From contig CAZCQP010000003.1 in assembly GCA_964500895.1 (NCBI GenBank), positions 40,816-104,815 of the forward strand: a DNA stretch of 64,000 nucleotides, read 5' to 3'. Shown here one piece after another: positions 53,687 through 61,533 of the stretch. Source of the DNA: CAZCQP01 sp964500895 (GTDB lineage: Bacteria > Bacillota > Clostridia > Lachnospirales > JAISER01). How positions within the stretch are numbered: the first letter of the stretch is position 1; each line of letters starts with the position of its first letter. The notes below the pieces were generated by a model. The model was given only the letters and a program-made list of their open reading frames with translations, did no database searches and was not told the DNA's origin. Both the position numbers and the translations under genes were made by a program.

Positions 53687-54520
53687 ATGAAAATTCTAAT
53701 AACGGGTTCGAAGGGGCAATTAGGACAGGAATTACTGTCATTAACTAACGAAACGATTATTGATACTGATATAGAACTTAATATCGTGGACCTAGATACA
53801 TTATATAGATTTGTGAAGGACAAGCATTTTGATGCTATTATTAATTGTGCTGCGTATACAAATGTTGATGGCTGTGAAGATAATATTGATGATGCTTACC
53901 ATATAAATGCTGTAGGTGCTAGAAACCTTGCTTTAATTGCAGAACAAAAAAAGGCAAAACTGTTTCATATTTCTACTGATTACGTTTTTGATGGATTGTC
54001 GAAGGAACCGTATAGGGAGTATGATGTCCCAAATCCACAAAGTGTGTATGGTAAATCTAAGCTCCTGGGAGAACATTTTGTTCGTGATTTTTGCGGCAAA
54101 TATTTTATAATTCGCACTGCGTGGCTGTACTCAAAGATAAATAAAAATTTTGTTCAAACAATGATTAGTTTGGGACAAAGCAAAAATGAAATTAATGTCG
54201 TAAATGATCAAAGGGGAAATCCTACAAATGTAAAGGATTTGGCAAACCATATTCTAAGCCTTTTAAGAACTGATTATTATGGAATATATCATATAACCGG
54301 CAAGGGTGAGTGTAGTTGGTATGACTTTGCCAAACGGATAATGGAGTTAAGTGGTAGTAAATGTAGGGTTAATCCCATTACTTCGAAAGAATATCCCCAA
54401 AAGGCAAAACGTCCAAAGTATTCATCACTTGATAATTTAGCATTAAGAGCAAGTATTGGAGATCATATGCGAGATTGGGATGTAGCACTTGAAGACTATT
54501 TTAAGGAGATGGTAAAATGA
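53687..54520 (+). CDS. rfbD: dTDP-4-dehydrorhamnose reductase RmlD
   Basis: This 277-aa SDR enzyme makes dTDP-L-rhamnose with NAD(P)H. Motifs are ITGSKGQLGQEL, the INCAAYTNVDGCE region, STDYVFDG and YGKSKLLGE (catalytic Tyr and Lys). AAAGGAG precedes ATG 53687. The stop overlaps the rmlB start by 4 nt (ATGA). Confidence 0.95.
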   Translation: MKILITGSKGQLGQELLSLTNETIIDTDIELNIVDLDTLYRFVKDKHFDAIINCAAYTNVDGCEDNIDDAYHINAVGARNLALIAEQKKAKLFHISTDYVFDGLSKEPYREYDVPNPQSVYGKSKLLGEHFVRDFCGKYFIIRTAWLYSKINKNFVQTMISLGQSKNEINVVNDQRGNPTNVKDLANHILSLLRTDYYGIYHITGKGECSWYDFAKRIMELSGSKCRVNPITSKEYPQKAKRPKYSSLDNLALRASIGDHMRDWDVALEDYFKEMVK

Positions 54521-55533
54521 AAACTTATCTGGTAACAGGAGGCGCTGGGTTCATAGGCAGCAATTTTATATTGTATATGCTTGAAAAATATCCAGAAATA
54601 AAAATTATTAACGTAGATTGTTTAACCTATGCTGGCAATATTGACAATCTGAAGACAGTGGAAAATGATCCTCGCTATTGTTTTGTAAAGGCAGATATTT
54701 GTGACAGTGAAGCCATAAAAAATATTTTTAATGAAGAAATCAATTATGTGGTTAACTTTGCGGCTGAAAGTCATGTTGACCGCTCCATAGAAACACCCGG
54801 TGTTTTTGCAAATACTAACATTATCGGTACACTTAATCTACTTAACCATGCGAAACATGCTTGGCAAATAAGAGATGATACGTATAAAACAGGCGTAAAA
54901 TTTCTTCAGGTTTCAACAGATGAGGTTTATGGTTCATTGGGTTCAACAGGATTGTTTACGGAAGATACACCTCTTGATCCCCATAGCCCATATTCAGCAA
55001 GTAAGGCATCTGCTGATATGTTTGTAAAGGCATATTTTGACACCTACAAAATGCCTGTTAACATTACTCGATGTAGTAACAACTATGGTGAGTTTCAGTT
55101 TCCTGAAAAATTGATTCCTCTTGTAATTAATAACCTTTTACAGTATAGAAAGGTACCTATTTACGGGGATGGAAAACAGGTGCGGGATTGGCTTTATGTT
55201 AAGGATCACTGCAAGGCAATTGATATGGTTATAAATGGTGGGGTGCTTGGAGAGGTTTATAATGTGGGTGGCTCTAATGAAAGGGAAAATATCATAATTG
55301 TTAAAACTATTATTAAATATCTTAATCAAAACTACGACAGTAGAATATCTGAGGATTTAATCGGCTATGTAACAGACAGAAAGGGTCATGATCGTCGATA
55401 TGGTATCGATGCAACTAAAATTAAAAACGAACTTGGCTGGACACCAGATACTATGTTTGATGAAGGCATTATCAATACCATCAAATGGTATTTGGATAAT
55501 AGAGACTGGGTTAAGAAGTTATTGAAAGAATAA
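54517..55533 (+). CDS. rfbB: dTDP-glucose 4,6-dehydratase RmlB
   Basis: This 338-aa SDR enzyme converts dTDP-glucose to the 4-keto-6-deoxy sugar using bound NAD. Motifs are VTGGAGFIGSNFILYML, AAESHVDRSIE, STDEVYGSLG and YSASKASADM (catalytic Tyr and Lys), then NNYGEFQFPEKLIPL. ATG 54517 overlaps rmlD. It is the last gene of the rhamnose pathway in the element, and together with rmlA, C and D completes dTDP-rhamnose synthesis. Confidence 0.96.
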   Translation: MKTYLVTGGAGFIGSNFILYMLEKYPEIKIINVDCLTYAGNIDNLKTVENDPRYCFVKADICDSEAIKNIFNEEINYVVNFAAESHVDRSIETPGVFANTNIIGTLNLLNHAKHAWQIRDDTYKTGVKFLQVSTDEVYGSLGSTGLFTEDTPLDPHSPYSASKASADMFVKAYFDTYKMPVNITRCSNNYGEFQFPEKLIPLVINNLLQYRKVPIYGDGKQVRDWLYVKDHCKAIDMVINGGVLGEVYNVGGSNERENIIIVKTIIKYLNQNYDSRISEDLIGYVTDRKGHDRRYGIDATKIKNELGWTPDTMFDEGIINTIKWYLDNRDWVKKLLKE

Positions 55534-55572
55534 ATGTAATAAAAGAGATAGGGGTACAGAAAGTTTCAAAAG

Positions 55573-56378
55573 ATTGGAGTAGAAAACCTTTGAGTTGCCG
55601 TAAATGATTGTGGCAATCAATCAAAAAGGAGCAATATCCGATGGCTAAGAAACTGAATAACACAGATAGCTATTGCAGCGAGCGACAAGATTACCAAGTA
55701 GGCCTTTTGGACAATGTTTAACCAAGTTTGGTTGGTAGCGGGTACGGGCACTACCGAGGCCTGGCTGACCATTTGGCAGGATAGTATCCAAAGAGGTTTA
55801 CAAAGGTAATAAAGGTACTCTTGGAAGGGTGTGGAGGAACTCTCACGCCTCTAGAGATTTCAGGAATATTATCCCTACCAATTGCTGCCATTAAGAATAT
55901 CTACCCATAAAATGGAATAGGTGTATTCGATTTCGGAAGCACGTTCATCAAGTTCACTGGCCATACTGCTTGCCTGGCTGCAGGGATACCCCGGCTTACT
56001 AACGCTTCTTGAATAACCCTGTACCAAGGCCGTTTCACTACGCTTAAGGTTGCTGATAAAGACCGGAGCATATCCGATCTTACGTACCTTCGGTACCATG
56101 GGTTATACAGTACCCGAACGAGTATTGCACCTACAGGGATGATATCCGAGTCGGTAGCTTATGACCTGAGTTGTACTCCAATTTATCGGAAAAAGTTCTG
56201 CTTTTATCAACTGTTCTCTTAGCCACTTGAGTATGGAAAGCATCTGATCATGATTGCTTAGCACTGCAGTAATAATTCTGTCAATTTGTGTTGTTTTATT
56301 TTTTAGCCATCGGATATAGCTCCCTTTTGATGATTGTCACAATCATTTTATGGAGCACCGATGGTTTTCTACTCCCAT
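55573..56378 (-). mobile_element. IS256-family (Mutator-type) relic with long inverted ends
   Basis: The minus strand around 56080-55880 reads LKRSETALVQGYSRSVSK, then SSMASELDERASEIEYTYSI and LWVDILNG, matching the IS256-family segment before the first catalytic Asp. Frames are broken. About 80 bp at each end form an inverted repeat (GGAGTAGAAAACC ... AAATGATTGT ... ATATCCGATGGCTAA), and both copies include what looks like a transposase start (ATGGCTAA). This suggests head-to-head joining of two 5' ends. No intact gene is present between rmlB and the recombinase. Confidence 0.68.
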
Positions 56379-56426
56379 CCTTTTTGCAATTTATGCTACT
56401 CTATCAAAGAAAACAAGGGTGATGCT

Positions 56427-57962
56427 ATGCGAACCGTTGCGTATTGCCGTGTTTCTACAAGTAAAGATGAACAATTAGACAGTTTAGCAGCACAGCAAAG
56501 GTTTTTTACGGAGTATTCAGAAAAGAACAATTATCATTTAGTCCAAATATATGCCGATGAGGGTAAGAGTGGAACGAAGCTTAAAAACCGCACACAGCTT
56601 CTGAAGCTTTTGGCAGATGCTAAAAAGCAAATGTTTGATATTGTGCTTATCAAAGACGTTTCGCGGCTTGCCAGAAACACTGTTGACTTTTTGACGAGCA
56701 TACGTGCGCTCAAGGCATTAGGGGTTAAGGTTGTATTTGTGAATTACGACCAAACCGATTCAGACAGTTCGGAATTTATGCTTACATTGCTTTCAGCAAT
56801 TGCGCAGGAGGAATCAGCAAACACATCAAAGCGTGTGAAGTTTGGAAAGAAGATGAACGCCGAAAAAGGGCGTGTTCCTAACATTGTATACGGATACAAC
56901 AAGCAAGTTGGGGACTACTTTAGCCTAGAAATTAACGAGCCCGAAGCACAGGTTGTTAGGGACATCTTTGATATGTATGTTAATGAAAATTTTGGAGCAA
57001 ATAAAATAGCCATGACATTAAACGCTAAAGGGTATAAAACAAAACGTGGCTGTAAGTGGACGCAAAATGCCATTGCAAGGATTTTGGCCAACCAAATTTA
57101 CATAGGCCGGGTTATCAATGGCAAGGAAGAAGTGGAGGATTTTCTAACAGGCAAGCGAAAAGAGAAAAATCAGCATGAATGGATTATAACCGAAAATGAA
57201 GCGCTGCGCATTATACCAGATGAGCTGTTTGATAAGGCTCAAAAAACATTAGCGCAAAGAACCCAAACTTTTAATATAACAGGGGAACGTAATTCAGACA
57301 AGCATGTTTTCAGCAAGCTTATCAAATGTTCTTGTTGTCATTCGTCATTCAGGCAATCCGTTAGAACATATAAAAATACATACACCAAGTGGGTATGCAC
57401 AGGGCGCAATGCCAAAGGAGCTGGGTTTTGTATCAATAAAACTGTTATTGATGAAGCTCAACTTTTAGAAGCAATTAAAGCATACTTTGTTGAGCTGTTA
57501 ATGCAGAAACCCAGCTTTATTAAAAGTAAAATTAATCAACTCAATAGACTTTATCAATCGAAAGATGAAAACGTGCAATCGGAAAAGACCCTCATGCGTG
57601 AAAGAAACCGACTAAATAAACTGAAACAAAAACAAATTGAGATGTATGAAGCCGACATCATCAGCCTTGATGCATTAAAAGAACGCACACAAGAACTGGA
57701 TGCACACCTTGTAAGCGTGGATGAGCAGCTGCATATGATTCAAATGAATGTGAGCAAAAGTGATATGTTTAAAAATGCATTAATGGAAACCTTTTGCGAC
57801 ATAGAGAATGGGTTGAAAGCCGAGCATTTCACCAATGCCATGCTAAACAGGGTGATAGAGAAAATAACCGTAGACGAAAACGGCAAAATTGATGTGTACC
57901 TACGTTTATTAAGTGACATCGGTATGGAAAATAGCGTTCTATTAAGCAACGACCAAACATAA
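56427..57962 (+). CDS. Large serine recombinase of the spoIIID element
   Basis: This 511-aa recombinase is close in length to SpoIVCA of Bacillus. The N-terminal resolvase domain has catalytic Ser in VAYCRVSTSKDEQ and the arginine motif IKDVSRLARNTVDF. The Recombinase domain follows (ARDIFDMYVNENFGANKIAM-like, ITMTLNAKGYKTKRG), then a zinc ribbon (LIKCSCCHSSF ... CTGRNAKGAGFC) and a coiled coil (about 390-450). ATG 56427 has AAGGGTG upstream; an earlier ATG at 56334 lies in the IS relic. The TAA overlaps the right att core. In the excised circle the frame would gain 17 codons (YGCHIKERFLGVRYLSK). Likely the spoIIID excisionase; inferred. Confidence 0.92.
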   Translation: MRTVAYCRVSTSKDEQLDSLAAQQRFFTEYSEKNNYHLVQIYADEGKSGTKLKNRTQLLKLLADAKKQMFDIVLIKDVSRLARNTVDFLTSIRALKALGVKVVFVNYDQTDSDSSEFMLTLLSAIAQEESANTSKRVKFGKKMNAEKGRVPNIVYGYNKQVGDYFSLEINEPEAQVVRDIFDMYVNENFGANKIAMTLNAKGYKTKRGCKWTQNAIARILANQIYIGRVINGKEEVEDFLTGKRKEKNQHEWIITENEALRIIPDELFDKAQKTLAQRTQTFNITGERNSDKHVFSKLIKCSCCHSSFRQSVRTYKNTYTKWVCTGRNAKGAGFCINKTVIDEAQLLEAIKAYFVELLMQKPSFIKSKINQLNRLYQSKDENVQSEKTLMRERNRLNKLKQKQIEMYEADIISLDALKERTQELDAHLVSVDEQLHMIQMNVSKSDMFKNALMETFCDIENGLKAEHFTNAMLNRVIEKITVDENGKIDVYLRLLSDIGMENSVLLSNDQT

Positions 57963-57969
57963 AGATGTT
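57957..57969 (+). other. Right attachment core (attR) in spoIIID
   Basis: The site reads ACATAAAGATGTT and pairs with ACATATGGATGTC at 36272. The recombinase TAA (57960-57962) lies inside it. Joining upstream ...GTACAT to downstream AAAGATGTTACA gives the SpoIIID sequence STVHKDVTERL. Confidence 0.8.
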
Positions 57970-58125
57970 ACAGAACGATTGATTAAAATTAACCCCAAAT
58001 TGGCAGGCGAAGCACGCAGAGTGCTGGAAGTGAACAAATCCCAGCGCCATATTCGTGGAGGGCTGGCTACGAAAGAAAAATACATGACGCTGCCGGGAAG
58101 CATTGGGTTGAAAAAACTGAAATAG
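57961..58125 (+). CDS. spoIIID: spoIIID, 3' half (interrupted gene)
   Basis: The frame encodes KDVTERLIKINPKLAGEARR, then VLEVNKSQRHIRGGLATKEK and YMTLPGSIGLKKLK to TAG 58123-58125. It matches SpoIIID residues 39 to the end (Bacillus: KDLTERLPEINP..., RHLRGGEATKLKY). No start codon or ribosome binding site precedes it, and the frame is open only from 57946, so it cannot be expressed alone. Joined to 36162-36275 it yields a 92-aa SpoIIID, against 93 aa in Bacillus. Confidence 0.93.
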   Translation, partial: KDVTERLIKINPKLAGEARRVLEVNKSQRHIRGGLATKEKYMTLPGSIGLKKLK

Positions 58126-58137
58126 CCAGTAAACACC

Positions 58138-58175
58138 ACACCCCCTTGACTTATATTTGTCTTGGGGGTGTTTTT
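58138..58175 (+). terminator. Terminator of spoIIID
   Basis: A stem ACACCCCC / GGGGGTGT (58138-58145 and 58164-58171) is followed by TTTT. It lies 12 bp after the spoIIID stop, as expected for a once continuous gene. Confidence 0.8.
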
Positions 58176-58267
58176 CGTAAATATATGCATGTCGTGCTGT
58201 CTTTCTGAATGAAAGTTTGCTATAATTGATAGAGTATTTGTATACGTTATTCAAGAAAGGTACAGCC

Positions 58268-58945
58268 ATGCCCACCAAAAGTGAAAAAACCCGCCATAAA
58301 ATTTTAATCAGTGCCGGAACCCTTTTTTACGAAAAAGGGTTGCTTTGCACATCCCAGCAAGACATTGCCAACCTAGCCAATGTAAACAGGGGGCTTATTC
58401 ACCACTACTTTGGCAGCAAAGAAGCAATTGCCGCTACCATTATTGAACAGTTTGTTGACGATTTTTACAGCACACTGAACGCCTTATATTTTAAAGACGA
58501 ACCCGACGTTACCTTTGTGAGTATTGTGCAAGGGCGTATTATCTTCAACTTTCTTTTAACCAATGCGCACTTTAAACGCTTTTTTATGGAGCTGATTCTC
58601 CAAAATGTTATCAATGGGTTTATAGAAAGGTCTGTACTACGGGACTTTCGTAAAGAGTGCGCTTATTTAAACTTAAATTATTCAGCGGAACAGATGCAGG
58701 TATACAGCATGGTGCTGGCCAGTGTGGAATGCAAACTGATGTCCTCTAAAATGAGCGAAAGCCATACACTGCCCATTGAAGAAGTGATTAGCATATACAA
58801 CCGTATCCATTTGGGCATTTTGGGCCTTCGTGAAGAAGAAACAGAACGCATCATTCAGCGGGCCATAGAAACAAGCCGCAGCATACGTTTTGAATGCAAC
58901 TGCGGCTTTAAAGTGTTACCGGAATGTTTTATAAAAAATGCATAG
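58268..58945 (+). CDS. TetR-family transcriptional regulator
   Basis: This 225-aa regulator has an N-terminal HTH: TRHKILISAGTLFYEKGLLCTSQQDIANLANVNRGLIHHYFGSKEAIAATII. The ligand-binding C-terminal domain is divergent. ATG 58268 follows AAGAAAGG; an in-frame ATG at 58226 is upstream of that site. It faces the rocB-like/amidinohydrolase/yfcC operon and may control it, possibly through the palindrome at 63022. That link is a guess. Confidence 0.88.
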   Translation: MPTKSEKTRHKILISAGTLFYEKGLLCTSQQDIANLANVNRGLIHHYFGSKEAIAATIIEQFVDDFYSTLNALYFKDEPDVTFVSIVQGRIIFNFLLTNAHFKRFFMELILQNVINGFIERSVLRDFRKECAYLNLNYSAEQMQVYSMVLASVECKLMSSKMSESHTLPIEEVISIYNRIHLGILGLREEETERIIQRAIETSRSIRFECNCGFKVLPECFIKNA

Positions 58946-58963
58946 TGAAAGGTACTTGATGGC

Positions 58964-60622
58964 TTAGTCCTTTGCCAACAAAAGGGAAACAGCATGGTTA
59001 ACCAGCAGGGGGGTGCGTACAAACACATCTTCTTTGTATACCCTTTCCGTCAGCTTATGAAAATCCTTTCCCCACGGCCCAATGTTGATGCAAGGCATAG
59101 ACATTTGTTCAATAGTTTCCACAGGAATGTGATACATCTTTTCATAAAAGGGCATGGCATTGCGTAATGCGGCAACCACGGCCTGGCTGTTTTTCATGGC
59201 AGTATAGCTTAAATCTGAAATACCCGTATAGTAATGTTCTATATCATAGCATTGGTCAAAGGCTTCCTGCGCATAGGCACAAAGGTTTTGGGGCAACTGG
59301 GCAGCAGCTTCTGTAAGCCCTTGCAAAGTAACGTTACACACGCTGGGGTAGAAGGGCGGTATCAGCCCGTAAATCACTTTGGGGCTGGTGTCCTCCACGA
59401 CGTTTAGCACAAACTCCAGCAACGCCATTTGGCAGTCTGCAAAACCTTTTGTGTGGGCATTCAGCTCACCATGTAGTTTTTCCATGTACTGTGCATAGGA
59501 ATCTTCAAAACCAGGGGTTTGAGATGCAGCTAATGCATGCAGCGCATTAAAGTCCATCACTTGCACTTGCCAAGGCAATTGCTTCTGGGGAAGGTGATTG
59601 GCCTGTAAAAAAGCGCTGTATTTCATGTTCATGTCCGCCAAAACGTTGGAAGCGGCTTGTTTGCAAAGCGCTTCAATCTGGGTTAAGGCTTCCTGTAGCG
59701 TCTTTTCCAGCGTCAGTATGCTAAAATAACCAAAGCTGGATAAAGGCATACTCACATCGTATTGTTTTTTGTCGTCCCGTAAATACAGCCAGGTGGGGGG
59801 CGGTGTAGCTTGTTCCGGCAGAACATCACCCAATTCCATGTTCAATTCCGACAGCCGCACAATTTCACTCATAATGTTTAAAGGGTTCAGTCCTTCAAAC
59901 ACCTTCCCAGCATGGGACAGTACCCCACGAACATAAATAAACGGCATCAGCTTTCCTACAGAACCAATGGAGAACATCCCTTTTTCCGGCTCCTTCCGCT
60001 GGTGGGGCTCCGAATTGACAGCCAGTTTGTAATGCAGCCCATGTTGTTCTTGCAAAGCTTTTAAAAGCAGTACGGCACTGCGCATACCAGCGGACAAGTT
60101 TTCTTCATCCGGCAAACCCAACACCAGTATGTTGCCTTTAAAATCTGCCTGGCTGCTATAATGTTTAAGTAATGCCAGCTGAATGGCAGCCCCGGCTTTC
60201 ATATCACAGGCCCCATGGCCGAACATATAAGCCCCGCTGTCTATGTCACTTTGAATTTCCAGTGAAAAAGATTGCTTGATTTTCACCAGTTCTTCATACA
60301 GGGCATCCGGCGAAAAGGCCAGGTGCTTTAAGTGTTTGAAATCATCAATGGCCACCACATCGTAGTGATGCAGCAGCACGATGGTGTCTGGGGAAGGGCA
60401 GGGGCCTTTCAGCAGGGCGTAACAGACTGCCCGGTCAAAAGGGTCTTGTTCGATGGGGTAAGCCCCCCACAAGTGGGGGTTTTCCTGAAAGTAAGGGATA
60501 GACTGAAAATAGTTCAACAGGAAATTTTCCGCCAGCTTTTCCCCAGGAGAGTCTGTATAGCTTTCAATCTTGATGTAGTCGTATAAAATCTTTTTAATGT
60601 CTTGGGCCATATCAGCCGTCAT
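58964..60622 (-). CDS. M20-family peptidase, RocB-like
   Basis: This protein of about 552 aa belongs to the M20 metallopeptidase family and resembles RocB of arginine catabolism. Metal-site motifs are VLLHHYDVVAIDDF, GACDMKAGAAIQLALL and LGLPDEENLSAGMRSA. The dimerisation domain follows. ATG 60622 (third codon of the longest frame) has GGGAGA 7 nt upstream, so it is preferred to ATG 60628. It is downstream of an amidinohydrolase-like gene and a transporter gene, which suggests uptake and breakdown of arginine or an arginine derivative. Confidence 0.85.
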   Translation of the reverse strand: MTADMAQDIKKILYDYIKIESYTDSPGEKLAENFLLNYFQSIPYFQENPHLWGAYPIEQDPFDRAVCYALLKGPCPSPDTIVLLHHYDVVAIDDFKHLKHLAFSPDALYEELVKIKQSFSLEIQSDIDSGAYMFGHGACDMKAGAAIQLALLKHYSSQADFKGNILVLGLPDEENLSAGMRSAVLLLKALQEQHGLHYKLAVNSEPHQRKEPEKGMFSIGSVGKLMPFIYVRGVLSHAGKVFEGLNPLNIMSEIVRLSELNMELGDVLPEQATPPPTWLYLRDDKKQYDVSMPLSSFGYFSILTLEKTLQEALTQIEALCKQAASNVLADMNMKYSAFLQANHLPQKQLPWQVQVMDFNALHALAASQTPGFEDSYAQYMEKLHGELNAHTKGFADCQMALLEFVLNVVEDTSPKVIYGLIPPFYPSVCNVTLQGLTEAAAQLPQNLCAYAQEAFDQCYDIEHYYTGISDLSYTAMKNSQAVVAALRNAMPFYEKMYHIPVETIEQMSMPCINIGPWGKDFHKLTERVYKEDVFVRTPLLVNHAVSLLLAKD

Positions 60623-60634
60623 AGCCATTCTCCC

Positions 60635-61510
60635 TTATAATCTTAAAATAGGACATGTTAGGCAGGTGGGGCCTCCTGTGCCTTTGTAACTTAAATCGAA
60701 TCCTTCGTAAGTCAGCACCGTAACACCGGCGTTTACAAGCTGGGTTTCAATTTCGGGGCAACCTTTAATGAGCATCACTTTGTTGGGTTCCAGTGCCAGC
60801 AGGTTAGAGCCTAAATAGTCGTATTCCTTATCGTTGCATTCAAACAATTGGATGTTGCGTGCAAGCAAATAGTTCCTAAAAACCACCGGCATGTATTTGG
60901 AATATACCACGGCTTTATCCTGGCTAACCATGCTGATAAGGCTCATCAAGTGCAGGCAGCAATCCTCGCCGTCTCCATGGGGAAGCTGAACGATGAAATA
61001 GTCGTCCACAAGCCCTTGGGTCAATTGTTTGAACTGGCGAATGCCTTCTTCGTTGGTGCGGTAACCCAAGCCAATGGCCACAGTGCGTTCGTCCAGCCAA
61101 AGCACATCGCCACCTTCCATTTTGCCAGGCGGGATAATGTGCCCTAAAGTGGGAACACCCAGAGACTGTAAATAAGCTTCTGTGGCTGCTGGTTCACCGG
61201 CCCGCAGTTTTTTGCCCATGGGGAAATAAATGGCACCATTCTTTGTAATCTTCACCGTATCGTGGGCATACACAGAATCTAAGCCTGTGCCGTCGTTTTG
61301 GGGAAGTGCATATACATTGGGCACATGGGCTTTTAGAATGCTTTTGAATTGTTCAAATTCAGCACGGGCTTTATCGTAGTTCGGGCAGCCGAAATACCGA
61401 AAGGCTTCATAATTACTTTCCAGATTCTCTTGGGAAATAAAAGCGTTTTCCACCGGTTTAATTAACACGGATTCTAATTTTCCTATCATGGATTGGCAGC
61501 CGAAAGTCAT
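60635..61510 (-). CDS. Amidinotransferase-fold hydrolase (DDAH/arginine deiminase-like)
   Basis: This 291-aa protein has the pentein fold of dimethylarginine dimethylaminohydrolase and arginine deiminases. Key residues: substrate acidic pair in LDSVYAHDTVKIT, GKMEGGDVLWLDE, the catalytic His in QLPHGDGEDCCLHLMS and the nucleophilic Cys in GGPTCLTCP near the C-terminus. It hydrolyses an arginine-type guanidinium to citrulline plus an amine. The exact substrate is unknown. AGGAGG lies 9 nt upstream of ATG 61510. Confidence 0.87.
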   Translation of the reverse strand: MTFGCQSMIGKLESVLIKPVENAFISQENLESNYEAFRYFGCPNYDKARAEFEQFKSILKAHVPNVYALPQNDGTGLDSVYAHDTVKITKNGAIYFPMGKKLRAGEPAATEAYLQSLGVPTLGHIIPPGKMEGGDVLWLDERTVAIGLGYRTNEEGIRQFKQLTQGLVDDYFIVQLPHGDGEDCCLHLMSLISMVSQDKAVVYSKYMPVVFRNYLLARNIQLFECNDKEYDYLGSNLLALEPNKVMLIKGCPEIETQLVNAGVTVLTYEGFDLSYKGTGGPTCLTCPILRL

Positions 61511-61533
61511 AGCGTTTCCTCCTATATGTAGTT

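Larger units (their letters stand above)
36276..57960. mobile_element. 21.7-kb intervening element in spoIIID (skin-like)
   Basis: The insert separates spoIIID codon 38 from codon 39. Distance between equivalent core bases (36273 and 57958) is 21,685 bp. A large serine recombinase lies at the right edge, its TAA overlapping the core. A 55-aa small ORF of mobile-element type lies at the left edge. No phage structural, replication or conjugation genes are visible. Cargo is a diguanylate cyclase and a surface polysaccharide locus, AT-rich compared with the flanks from about 40 kb on, with IS5- and IS256-family relics. Excision across the ACATA cores would rebuild a 92-codon spoIIID. By analogy with skin in sigK, excision may be programmed in the mother cell; this is inferred. 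Confidence 0.88.

Noticed and set aside
55534..56426. Group II intron in the gene-poor stretch after rmlB
   Set aside because: No reverse transcriptase fragments or domain V-like hairpin; IS256-type transposase fragments and terminal inverted repeats explain it better.
36276..57960. The insert as a prophage
   Set aside because: No capsid, terminase, tail, lysis or replication genes are visible; only a recombinase, glycan genes and IS relics.
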